Assembly (NCBI RefSeq): GCF_003346715.1
Contig: NZ_QQPQ01000004.1
Coordinates: forward strand, 62,001 to 126,000
Length of the DNA: 64,000 nt
Reading direction: 5' to 3'
Source of the DNA: Oceanispirochaeta sp. M1
GTDB taxonomy: Bacteria > Spirochaetota > Spirochaetia > DSM-2461
The notes below the pieces were generated by a model that saw nothing but the letters and a program-made list of their open reading frames with translations, searched no databases and was not told the DNA's origin. The position numbers were made by a program, and so were the translations under genes. Of this stretch, positions 1-7,939 are shown piece by piece. The stretch's first letter is position 1. Each line of letters opens with the position of its first letter.

Positions 1-212
1 GATTTCACCAGCTGCAGAATTGATTTCCCCAATGTGGTTTTTCCACATCCAGACTCACCTACCAAGCCAATTGTTTCACCTTTATAAACATCCAGATCTA
101 CACCGTCAACAGCCTTAACATGTCCGACTGTGTGTTTGAACACACCCTTTTTTACAGGAAAATATGTCTTGACTCCTCTTAATTTCAGGAGGACTTCCTT
201 ATCTTTGACCAT
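1..212 (-). CDS. Oligopeptide-type ABC transporter ATPase, second subunit (partial)
   Basis: Only the N-terminal 70 or so residues are inside the window; the gene continues beyond base 1. The translation has the OppF/DppF-type start (VKDKEVLLKLRGVKTYFPVK) followed by a Walker A motif, GESGCGKTT. The ATG overlaps the stop of the preceding ATPase as TAATG, so the two are probably translationally coupled. It should act at the inner face of the cytoplasmic membrane as the partner ATPase of the import system at 212-6442. Substrate cannot be read from this fragment; the neighbours point to a sulfated sugar acid or sialic-acid-like compound rather than peptides. Confidence 0.9.
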   Translation of the reverse strand, partial: MVKDKEVLLKLRGVKTYFPVKKGVFKHTVGHVKAVDGVDLDVYKGETIGLVGESGCGKTTLGKSILQLVK

Positions 213-1210
213 TATTTCAGTACCTCCTTATAATTCCAGCATCGAACCCTGTGTTCTCCTTCAAAAAACTCTTCATCGGGCATTACTTCACAGGCTTCAG
301 TCTTAAAGTCACAACGGGGTGCAAACTGACAACCCTTTGGACGGTTCAGAGGGTCCGGGGTATTTCCCCGTATTGGTTCAATGACCTGCTCTTTCCCCTT
401 TCCCAGGATGGGAATGGATTCCAGTAGAGCCTTTGTGTAGGGATGAGCCGGCTTTCTGAGCACCTGATCGATAGTACCCCCTTCCACGATATTTCCCATA
501 TACATGACAACAACATCATCTGCCAGCTCTGCCACAACACCCATATCATGGGTAATCATCATAATGGCTGTGTCATTTTCATCTTTCAGTTTTTCCATCA
601 ACTCAAAAATCTGAGCCTGAATAGTTACATCCAGAGCCGTTGTCGGCTCATCTGCAATTAGCACCTTGGGATTACAGCTCATGGCCATGGCGATCATGGC
701 CCTCTGTCTCATTCCTCCTGAAAATTGATGGGGGTATTCATGAAATCTCTGCTCCGGCATGGGAATTCCCATATGCTTCAGCAGTTCTACAGATCGAGCC
801 CTGGCCTGCTTTTTAGACAAATCCGTATGATAGATCAGATTTTCCATTATCTGGAAGCCTACAGAATACACCGGATTCAAGGCGGTCATGGGGTCCTGGA
901 AAATCATGGAGATATCTCCGCCCCGGAGCATCCTCATCTCCTTCCCGTTTTTCTTCAGCTGATCGATTCTGACATCACCCTTATCCGAGTGATAGGTAAT
1001 GGCACTGTCTTCTATACGGGACAGAGTTGTAAGAAGGCGCATGATAGAGGAAGCTGTTACGCTTTTCCCACAGCCCGACTCTCCTACAACACAGAGGGTT
1101 CTTCCTTTTCGAACCTTGAATGAGACTCCGTTAACCGCTTTATTACATCTGCTGTTTGTATAAAAGAAGGTTTTCAGGTCATCAACAGTTATGATTGTAT
1201 CATCTTTCAT
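212..1210 (-). CDS. Oligopeptide-type ABC transporter ATPase (DppD/OppD family)
   Basis: 332 residues, full length for the DppD/OppD family. Visible motifs are Walker A GESGCGKS, signature FSGGMRQR, Walker B VLIADEPTTALD, and a C-terminal oligo_HPY region with HPYTKALLESIP and clustered cysteines. I chose the ATG at 1210 because AAGGAGG lies seven bases upstream; a TTG sits one codon earlier. It lies 12 bases after the permease gene and is followed by the second ATPase. It should power uptake of the substrate bound by the permuted binding protein at 4748-6442. Assignment to dipeptides is not supported by context. Confidence 0.93.
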   Translation of the reverse strand: MKDDTIITVDDLKTFFYTNSRCNKAVNGVSFKVRKGRTLCVVGESGCGKSVTASSIMRLLTTLSRIEDSAITYHSDKGDVRIDQLKKNGKEMRMLRGGDISMIFQDPMTALNPVYSVGFQIMENLIYHTDLSKKQARARSVELLKHMGIPMPEQRFHEYPHQFSGGMRQRAMIAMAMSCNPKVLIADEPTTALDVTIQAQIFELMEKLKDENDTAIMMITHDMGVVAELADDVVVMYMGNIVEGGTIDQVLRKPAHPYTKALLESIPILGKGKEQVIEPIRGNTPDPLNRPKGCQFAPRCDFKTEACEVMPDEEFFEGEHRVRCWNYKEVLK

Positions 1211-1222
1211 CAACGAACCTCC

Positions 1223-2137
1223 TTATCCTTGTTGTGATGGGTCAGAACTGTCTCTAAGCCCATCTCCGATGAGATTGACACTGAGAACAAAAATTGAAAT
1301 GACAATCCCTACGGGGAGCCATATCCACCAGTATTCTTTCAGTACTGTTATATCCTGAGCCACATTGAGAATGTTTCCCCAGGTGGGAATGTTCAAAGGG
1401 ATACCCAGACCGAGGAAACTCAATGAGGTCTCCTGCAGAATAAACATAGCCGTACTCAGAGTTATATTTACCATGATAGGACCAAAAGCATTGGGCAGCA
1501 TATGCTTGTAACAGATGACAAGATCATTCAAACCGAATGCATTTAATGCCTGAACATACTCTTCTTCCCGGATTGATAACATCTTGGCACGAGTCTGCCT
1601 GTAGATAGGCCCCCATCCCGAAATAATAAAAATAAAGATCAGATTCCAGAGACTGGGTCCTACAATGGAGACCAGCAGCAGAACCAGTATGATCCGGGGA
1701 AAAGACATCAGCATCTCAGATGCTCTCATGACGATGGTATCCAGCCAACCTCCCTTATATCCCGCATAGCAGCCAAGAGCCACTCCGATCAGAGCCGACC
1801 CGATAGCCGAACCCAGACCTACAAAGATAGAGATTCTCCCACCGTAAAGAACCCTTGCATAAACATCACGTCCAGTTTTATCAGTACCGAAGATATGCTC
1901 TGATGAAGGTGATTCCAGTCGATTCATAATATCTATTTTCATGGGATCATGACGTGTAAAAACAGGAGCCAGGAGTGTCATGATCATAATAATTCCAAAG
2001 ATGATCAGCCCGGCAACGGCAAGTTTATTACTCTTGAACTTTTTTACAGTTCTGCTCTTCTCATCACTTTTCAGCAGGCCGGCTTCTTCCCGGGCCCGCA
2101 TGATATCCATTTTTTTATCAAGTTTTGTTTTTCTCAT
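1223..2137 (-). CDS. ABC transporter permease (DppC/OppC family)
   Basis: 304 residues starting MRKTKLDKKMD. The open frame runs further upstream, but that part overlaps the previous permease gene and reads as cysteine-rich nonsense, so I start at 2137, where AAGGA lies just upstream. A cytoplasmic N-terminus of about 35 residues precedes the first membrane helix (LAVAGLIIFGIIMIMTLLAP). The OppC_N motif region with FGTDKTGRDVYARVLYGGR and the EAA-type loop (EEEYVQALNAFGLND) are present. It pairs with the DppB-type permease, whose stop is eight bases upstream. Confidence 0.93.
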   Translation of the reverse strand: MRKTKLDKKMDIMRAREEAGLLKSDEKSRTVKKFKSNKLAVAGLIIFGIIMIMTLLAPVFTRHDPMKIDIMNRLESPSSEHIFGTDKTGRDVYARVLYGGRISIFVGLGSAIGSALIGVALGCYAGYKGGWLDTIVMRASEMLMSFPRIILVLLLVSIVGPSLWNLIFIFIISGWGPIYRQTRAKMLSIREEEYVQALNAFGLNDLVICYKHMLPNAFGPIMVNITLSTAMFILQETSLSFLGLGIPLNIPTWGNILNVAQDITVLKEYWWIWLPVGIVISIFVLSVNLIGDGLRDSSDPSQQG

Positions 2138-2145
2138 ATCCTTCC

Positions 2146-3105
2146 CTAATCCAGCTTGATTCTCGGGTCCAGCATGGCTGTAAACAGATCCACCAGAAAA
2201 CTGGCAACCAGAACAGCCATGACCGTAAACAGGGCGATCATCATAATCAGCGGCAGATTCTGCGACTGCACAGCATCCACAAATTCCTTCCCGACTCCCG
2301 GCCATTGAAAGACTTTCTCGATGACTACTGTTCCACCTATAAGCATGGGTAGACGGAATCCGACAAGAACAATTACAGGGGTCAAAGCCACACGGAATCC
2401 ATGAACAAGGTTGACCCGCCATTCGGGAAGTCCCTTGCTCCGGGCAGTACGTATGTACTCCTTATTCAGGGCATCCAGCATACTGGCCCGGGAATAACGC
2501 ATAACACCGGCAGTCAGGGTAAATGCCAGCACAAGAGCTGGTAAAATAAGATGGGGCAGTCTGTCCCAGTATGTCTCCATTCCAGGCAACAGACGGCCTC
2601 CATGGGGAAGCCAGCCCAGCTTCAATGAAAAGATCATGATAGCCACCAGTCCAAAGAAAAACCGGGGAATGGAGACTCCGATCATTCCTACAATCGTAAA
2701 TACCGTATCCGTTAAAGATCCTTTTTTGATAGCCGAGATAGTTCCCAGAATACTCCCGAATATTGATGATAATATCAGAGCAGCCAGAGAGAGCTCCAAT
2801 GTGGCGGGCAGTCTGTCAAATACGATGTCCGAGATAGGTACACCGCTGGCCAGGCTATAGCCGAAATCTCCCTTGAAGACCCCTTCGGCCCAGTTGAAAT
2901 AACGGACGATGAAGGGATCATTCAATCCCAGACTGTCCCGCATTGAATCAAGAGCCTCCGGCGACAGTTCGGCCAGCATATCGGGGCTGACCATGTAAGA
3001 AACAGCATCACCAGGAGTCAATTCAATTCCTGCAAATACAAGAAAACTTATTACAATAATCATCGGAATGATAATCAGTAAGCGTCTAAGAATAAACGTC
3101 AGCAA
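2146..3105 (-). CDS. ABC transporter permease (DppB/OppB family)
   Basis: 319 residues with the classic DppB N-terminus (LTFILRRLLIIIPMIIVISF) and the conserved ELTPGD region. I place the start at a TTG at 3105 because AAGGAG is seven bases upstream; the open frame extends nine codons further to another TTG at 3132 without a ribosome site of its own. The EAA loop (YIRTARSKGLPEWRV) and final signature region (GPGVGKEFVDAVQSQ-like) are visible. First transporter gene downstream of the sulfatase at 3177. Confidence 0.92.
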   Translation of the reverse strand: MLTFILRRLLIIIPMIIVISFLVFAGIELTPGDAVSYMVSPDMLAELSPEALDSMRDSLGLNDPFIVRYFNWAEGVFKGDFGYSLASGVPISDIVFDRLPATLELSLAALILSSIFGSILGTISAIKKGSLTDTVFTIVGMIGVSIPRFFFGLVAIMIFSLKLGWLPHGGRLLPGMETYWDRLPHLILPALVLAFTLTAGVMRYSRASMLDALNKEYIRTARSKGLPEWRVNLVHGFRVALTPVIVLVGFRLPMLIGGTVVIEKVFQWPGVGKEFVDAVQSQNLPLIMMIALFTVMAVLVASFLVDLFTAMLDPRIKLD

Positions 3106-3176
3106 TTTTCTTCTCCTTATATTCAGTATCAATCATTTTATTATAGCTCCGGAAACTCCGAAGTGAATATTCTTAT

Positions 3177-4640
3177 TTATATCCTCCACCCTCTCTGAGC
3201 ACTCAGGTTTCTGTCAGCAAAAACTTGATACTCCTTATCAGGAAGACCAATTAATGTTCCATTTTTTATCCATTTAAGATCATCACCATAAAGCTCTTTT
3301 ACCAGCAGTGATTTTAACTCCTCCAGAATGGAAGAAAATTCTTCATGTTCTTCCAGATTATTAAGTTCACAGGGATCATTTTTCAAGTCAAATAGATAGC
3401 TTCTATTACCCGTTGGAAAGTAGATGAGTTTATAATCACCCTGTCTGATCATTCTGGTAGCTGTATCACCCTCATCATGTTCACCATAGAGATAGGCTCG
3501 AGAGCTCTCAGAAAACATCGACTGTCCTTCAACTGAGTCGGGAAGCTGTATATTACATTGTTCCAGTATCGTAGGCATTACATCACGTAGACAGACTAAA
3601 TTATCTTTTTTTAGTCCCTCCATATCGGTTCCGGCAGGTGGAACAAATATCATGGGGATTTTTGCTGTGGATTCAAACATCTGCTTTTTACCCAGGAGAT
3701 TATGGTTTCCCAGGGCATCTCCATGATCACAGGTAAAAATAATCATGGTGTTATCAAGAAGCCCCTCCTCCCAGAGTGTCCCCAGAAGTAATCTGATCTG
3801 ATGATCCACATAAGTACACTGGGCATAAAACCCTTTTTTGGCCTGTTCCATTGCCCTGGGACCAGTAGGAGTTCTTTTCCTGTTTATCTGATTTTTAAGG
3901 GCATAAGGCAGTTCGTCATAGTTTTCGGCCCATTCGGCTGTATAGGGTTCATCCATTTCAATATCACGGTACATATCAAGATAATCATGCAGAGGTGTAA
4001 TGGGAGGATGGGGAGCCGTATAGGAACAATACCAGAATCCCGGTTTTTCAGGATTTCGTCTCTGAATACTGCGGCACATATTTTTTGTAATCCAGTGAGT
4101 GGGATGATATTTTTCATCCAGATGCCAGGGTCTGACTGTATATTGATTAACACTCATTCCATGGCTTAACTCAGCACCGAGCTGTCCATTCTCGGCCAGA
4201 TATAACTCATAATCATCACGATCAAGGCCAAGATGATGCCTCCCCTCTTCACAGATCAGAGCCTCATCAAAACCTAGACGGTTTCTTTGAGGATATGTAT
4301 GAAGTTTGCCTACAGCACTGCATTGGTAACCCGCAGATTTCATTGTTTCAGCCAGTGTAGGAATCCCTTCGGGCATTCTTAAAGTCTGCTGAAATGTCCT
4401 GTCTCCATGGGTTTTGGCACTGGTACCCGTCATTAGAGTACGCCTGGCTGGAATGCAGGTGGGAGTACAGGAATAGGCTTCAGTAAATAGGATTCCGTTA
4501 TCACAGAGCTGATCCAGTGTAGGCGTCATGATACCCTTATGACCGGCAGAGCCCAGGAGAGCTCCCGGCCAATGATCAACACAGATCATCAGTACATTAG
4601 GCCTTTCATCTTTCATAAAATTATCTTCTGGAGCTGCCAT
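3177..4640 (-). CDS. Cysteine-type sulfatase, cytoplasmic (sulfatase 1 of 5)
   Basis: 487 residues of the alkaline-phosphatase/sulfatase superfamily. The formylglycine site is CIPAR at residue 62 (C-x-P-x-R), so it needs oxidation of that cysteine by a maturase not found in this window. Other active-site motifs are VDHW near the N-terminus (metal), GKLH, and TCDHGDALGNH (metal and catalytic). There is no signal peptide, so it should work in the cytosol. It lies between the binding protein and the permeases, with a terminator-like hairpin just upstream. An internal ATG eight codons in (MKDERPNVL) is an alternative start. The exact sulfated substrate cannot be read. Confidence 0.9.
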   Translation of the reverse strand: MAAPEDNFMKDERPNVLMICVDHWPGALLGSAGHKGIMTPTLDQLCDNGILFTEAYSCTPTCIPARRTLMTGTSAKTHGDRTFQQTLRMPEGIPTLAETMKSAGYQCSAVGKLHTYPQRNRLGFDEALICEEGRHHLGLDRDDYELYLAENGQLGAELSHGMSVNQYTVRPWHLDEKYHPTHWITKNMCRSIQRRNPEKPGFWYCSYTAPHPPITPLHDYLDMYRDIEMDEPYTAEWAENYDELPYALKNQINRKRTPTGPRAMEQAKKGFYAQCTYVDHQIRLLLGTLWEEGLLDNTMIIFTCDHGDALGNHNLLGKKQMFESTAKIPMIFVPPAGTDMEGLKKDNLVCLRDVMPTILEQCNIQLPDSVEGQSMFSESSRAYLYGEHDEGDTATRMIRQGDYKLIYFPTGNRSYLFDLKNDPCELNNLEEHEEFSSILEELKSLLVKELYGDDLKWIKNGTLIGLPDKEYQVFADRNLSAQRGWRI

Positions 4641-4688
4641 TTCAATAAAACCTACCTGCTTGTCTAAAACTCATTTATAAAAAAGGGA

Positions 4689-4730
4689 TAAAAACAGGCA
4701 GGATTTCCTTTTTGCTAGTCATCCTGCCTG
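4689..4730 (-). terminator. Intrinsic terminator / attenuator between binding-protein gene and sulfatase 1
   Basis: On the minus strand a perfect 10-bp stem (CAGGCAGGAT with ATCCTGCCTG, arms at 4695-4704 and 4721-4730) is followed by TTTTTATCC. It sits directly after the binding-protein gene inside an otherwise continuous operon. Such partial terminators commonly keep binding protein in excess of permease. Confidence 0.85.
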
Positions 4731-4747
4731 AACCAAAATCAATTTAA

Positions 4748-6442
4748 TTATTTTCTATCAAATTTGTTGAAGTAAAGAAGTCTTGTGTAGCGAATGTCTA
4801 CAGGGATGATTTTCATGTTATCCATGGATTCAATAGCCTGAACATCAGCAACTACTTTAGTAAAAGCGTAATCAATCATACCAGCTTCAGCATTTACAAC
4901 CAGGTTAGGATCGGAATCCATTGAGGGTGTCAGGAATACTTTTTCAATATTTCCTGTACCTGTTTTATCCCAGTATTTATCAAAGGGAACGAGGGTACAG
5001 TAGTCATTCATATTCACTTCATCTACCATGAATGGTCCTGTTCCCAGGGGTTTCTGCCAGTAGGAGTTCTGCTGAGCAGTTACAGGATCAGTACCTTCAA
5101 GAAGGTGCTTGGGAAGAGGAGGCCACTGTGAAAAAGAAAATACTGCATCGGGATCAAGTTTTGCAAACTTAATTGTAATTCTGTCACCGTCAATCTGAAT
5201 ACCGCTTACAGAATCAGCTGATCCGGATTTATAGGCTTCAGCACCTTCGATGGAGGCATAAGTCTTTTCAACAATGGGGTTGATACCGGGGACCTTCAGG
5301 GTATATTCAATTGTAAACTGTACATCTTCAGCAGTAAAATCAACACCGTCATGCCATTTCACACCATTTCTGAGATCCATGGTCAAAGTAAGACCATCTG
5401 CACTCAAAGAGTAATCTTCAGCGAGCTGTCCCTGAGACGGAGTGAGGGACCCATCAGCTGTGATCAGACGATCAAAGATCAGTTTATTAGTGCTCATAAG
5501 GCCGGGATTTACAAATGTATGCTGGAAGAACTCAGTGGGTCCGGAGTTCATATAAAGGGTTCTTTCACCATTTTTATCGGGTGTAACATCCCAGTCAATG
5601 ATTCTCCAGTTGTAAGCAAACTGCTCGTTTCCATAGGGTATACCTTTTCTGTCAACGCGTTTACTTTCAGCAACGAAAACCTGCTGGTAATAGAGAGGAA
5701 GGCCATACAGAGCTTTATTTTCATATTTGGACAGTGCATTGTATGCAGCCATCTGTTTAGCAACATCCGCAGTAGAACGGGTAGCATCAACCAGAGCATC
5801 ATATTTTACATCTGTAGGGGTATGAGAATTGTTGGCAGCGGTAGAAGTAAAACGGCCGAAGAATCCACCAAGAACAGCAGAACCGATGGCACCATAGGCA
5901 ATGTCCCAGTCTACTTCTGCAGGTCCGATTTCCTGATTGGCAGGAGAAACCCAGAGCTGACTGGCAACATCACCTGTCACACGTCTGAAGGTCATCTGCA
6001 TTCCTACTTCACCAAGGTATGCCTGCATTACTGTCATAAGATCTACTGTAAGCTGATCGCCATAGTAATAAACAACATCCAGGACATAATCAGAATCCCA
6101 ACCGGCTGCTGCCAGAAGAGCCTTGGCTTTTTCAGGATCATATTTATATCGATCCAGTCCCGTTGCTTTCCAGGGACCATTTTCAATGAGGCTGTCTGCA
6201 GGAACGGCTTTTCCTTCAAAAAGACTGGCACAAACGGCATCCATATCAATCGCATATCCAATTGCCTGTCTGACACGGATATCACTTAAGGGACTACCTG
6301 TTATAGGGCCGACTTGTTCAAGGGCATAATCCATATTTCCCATATCTGCAGATGAACCTGCAGACTCTTCCTGACCACCTGCTGCAAAAGCCATGGCAGT
6401 CATAAGAATGGTCAGTAATACAACACTGAGCACTTTCTTCAT
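4748..6442 (-). CDS. Extracellular solute-binding protein family 5, circularly permuted
   Basis: 564 residues with a signal peptide (MKKVLSVVLLTILMTAMAFA, cleavage near residue 20) and strong ribosome site AGGAGG. It belongs to SBP_bac_5, but the order is reversed. Residues 51-285 match what is normally the C-terminal half, beginning PLSDIRVRQAIGYAID and including YDPEKAKALLAAAGW. Residues 293-564 match the normal N-terminal half (IFDRLITADG, LAEDYSLSADGLT, LRNGVKWHDGVDFTAEDV, GTGPF) and end at RLLYFNKFDRK, the place where a normal protein runs on into the VRQA motif. The cut therefore falls in one loop and the old termini are joined near residue 286-293. Exported to bind the transporter substrate; context suggests a sulfated or sialic-type sugar acid. 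Confidence 0.93.
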   Translation of the reverse strand: MKKVLSVVLLTILMTAMAFAAGGQEESAGSSADMGNMDYALEQVGPITGSPLSDIRVRQAIGYAIDMDAVCASLFEGKAVPADSLIENGPWKATGLDRYKYDPEKAKALLAAAGWDSDYVLDVVYYYGDQLTVDLMTVMQAYLGEVGMQMTFRRVTGDVASQLWVSPANQEIGPAEVDWDIAYGAIGSAVLGGFFGRFTSTAANNSHTPTDVKYDALVDATRSTADVAKQMAAYNALSKYENKALYGLPLYYQQVFVAESKRVDRKGIPYGNEQFAYNWRIIDWDVTPDKNGERTLYMNSGPTEFFQHTFVNPGLMSTNKLIFDRLITADGSLTPSQGQLAEDYSLSADGLTLTMDLRNGVKWHDGVDFTAEDVQFTIEYTLKVPGINPIVEKTYASIEGAEAYKSGSADSVSGIQIDGDRITIKFAKLDPDAVFSFSQWPPLPKHLLEGTDPVTAQQNSYWQKPLGTGPFMVDEVNMNDYCTLVPFDKYWDKTGTGNIEKVFLTPSMDSDPNLVVNAEAGMIDYAFTKVVADVQAIESMDNMKIIPVDIRYTRLLYFNKFDRK

Positions 6443-6448
6443 AAGAAT

Positions 6449-6530
6449 CCTCCTAAATTAAATCAATTCAAATTGCAGTTATTGAAGCGCTGCAATCCTC
6501 TTTATTTACAATTCTTCTGCAAAAGCAGAA
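6449..6530 (-). other. Intercistronic hairpins ahead of the binding-protein gene
   Basis: The gap between sulfatase 2 and the binding-protein gene holds two inverted repeats: TTCTGC/GCAGAA with a 4-base loop (6515-6530) and TTGCAG/CTGCAA with an 11-base loop around 6475-6497. Neither is followed by a T tract on the minus strand, so they look more like mRNA processing or stability elements than terminators. Confidence 0.4.
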
Positions 6531-6544
6531 AATAATGTACATGT

Positions 6545-7939
6545 TTACCACTGGGCTCCTGGCTCAGCATTATTTTTTGTATCCATTCTGCCATCATCAT
6601 CGTATTGGTGGTGATACCAGAAACCATTCAAGCTGTTATATGGTTTTCTGGCCTGAGACAGTCTCTTTAACAGCAGTCTGGACATCTCGGCAACCTTGTC
6701 TTTATACCCTTCATTATCAATCAGGTTATTGTGCTCCCAGGGATCATTTATCAGGTCATAGAGCTCATCTTTTTCATTCTCTAAATTAGAGATATAGCGA
6801 TACTCCCTGGTTGCCAGGGCTTTTCTATGAATATTTTCTGTCAGTGCAGAACTTCTCTTCTTCTGATCTTTGCCGTTTATATGCTTATGGAAGGAAAATC
6901 CCTGAATAGTATTCGGTGTCTCCAGGCCGGCCATATCACAAATTGTCGGAAAAACATCTACAGATTCTATAAGTTCATCAGAGCGTCCATTTATTTTGTT
7001 CCGGAAATCACAGAAGAAAAGAGGGACCTTTGTAACAGCCTTGTAGCTGATACCTCCGATTTTTGAGTAGAGTCCATGTTCTCCTGCAAAATCACCATGA
7101 TCTGTTGTAAACGCAAGAATCGTATTCTCCAGCTGCCCGGAATCTTCCAGACCTTTCAGAATCAGACCGATGCTATGATCTATCTGGGAAATCAGACCCA
7201 TATAAGATGAAACACACTCTCTGAGTTTTTCTTCTTCCACAACAGATCTCTGATTTTTCACAGAGTCTTTTTCACAATCATCCACAGGGGGGAGGAAAAC
7301 AGACTCAGCAGGATAGAGAGAAGCAAAAGGCTCGGAAGGTGTATAGGGCTGATGAGGTCTTGCAAAACTGACCCAGGCAAACCAGGGCTCGTCGGCTTTT
7401 ACCTTTTCATTTTTCTCTACATTCTGATTCACAAAGCGAAGAGTCAGTTTGGCAAGAGCAGATTCACAACTGTGTTCATAAGGGAGTTTTGAAGGTTTAC
7501 CTGTAACAACACCCTCATAAAAACGGTTGTCATTGTCTTCATACAGCCCTGCCCCTTCCAGATACTTGGGAAACTCCAGAAACTCGTCATATACATAATC
7601 TGCATCTTTTTCCACCCAGTAACGGGGTGTATGAAGTTTCCCCAGTGCACCGCATCTATATCCCTGTTCAGAAAAAGTTTTAAACATACTGGTCAGGGGA
7701 TGAGGCTCTTCGCCATAGAGACCATAGTATCCATGTGTGGATGCATATTGACCCGAAAGCAGACTCATTCTGCTGGGAGTACAGATTGGATTATTACAGT
7801 AGGCGTTATCAAAAACAAAAGACCTTTCGGCAAGGGCATCCAGATTAGGGGTTTTAATATCTTTGTTCCCATTGAATCCAAGGAGACGGGCATTGAGCTG
7901 ATCACAATAAAGTAAAATGATATTCGGTTTTTCAGACAC
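6545..7939 (-). CDS. Cysteine-type sulfatase, cytoplasmic (sulfatase 2 of 5)
   Basis: 464 residues starting at a GTG that overlaps the previous sulfatase stop by eight bases. Formylglycine motif CTPSR at residue 53; N-terminal YCDQ metal site of the DQ type; GKLH; TTDHGDFAGEHG. No signal peptide. The C-terminal domain contains DELYDLINDPWEHNNL, the usual sulfatase C-terminal motif. It is co-transcribed with the lyase, sulfatase 3 and the binding protein. It may remove sulfate from a different position than the other four, since the five sequences differ clearly from each other. Arylsulfatase, choline-sulfatase-like or phosphonate-ester activity cannot be separated by reading alone. Confidence 0.9.
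   Translation of the reverse strand: MSEKPNIILLYCDQLNARLLGFNGNKDIKTPNLDALAERSFVFDNAYCNNPICTPSRMSLLSGQYASTHGYYGLYGEEPHPLTSMFKTFSEQGYRCGALGKLHTPRYWVEKDADYVYDEFLEFPKYLEGAGLYEDNDNRFYEGVVTGKPSKLPYEHSCESALAKLTLRFVNQNVEKNEKVKADEPWFAWVSFARPHQPYTPSEPFASLYPAESVFLPPVDDCEKDSVKNQRSVVEEEKLRECVSSYMGLISQIDHSIGLILKGLEDSGQLENTILAFTTDHGDFAGEHGLYSKIGGISYKAVTKVPLFFCDFRNKINGRSDELIESVDVFPTICDMAGLETPNTIQGFSFHKHINGKDQKKRSSALTENIHRKALATREYRYISNLENEKDELYDLINDPWEHNNLIDNEGYKDKVAEMSRLLLKRLSQARKPYNSLNGFWYHHQYDDDGRMDTKNNAEPGAQW

Noticed and set aside
2138-2422. N-terminal extension of the DppC-type permease frame
   Set aside because: It lies inside the dppB gene in another frame and reads as low-quality sequence; the ATG at 2137 has a ribosome site and starts the family-like sequence.
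5351-6289. Long open frame of 312 codons on the plus strand inside the binding-protein gene
   Set aside because: It is antisense to a gene with clear domains and signal peptide, has no family resemblance and no ribosome site; the permuted protein explains the region.
212-6442. Dipeptide or oligopeptide transporter
   Set aside because: The family is right but no peptidase is present; interleaving with sulfatases and a sialic-acid-type lyase points to a sugar-acid substrate.
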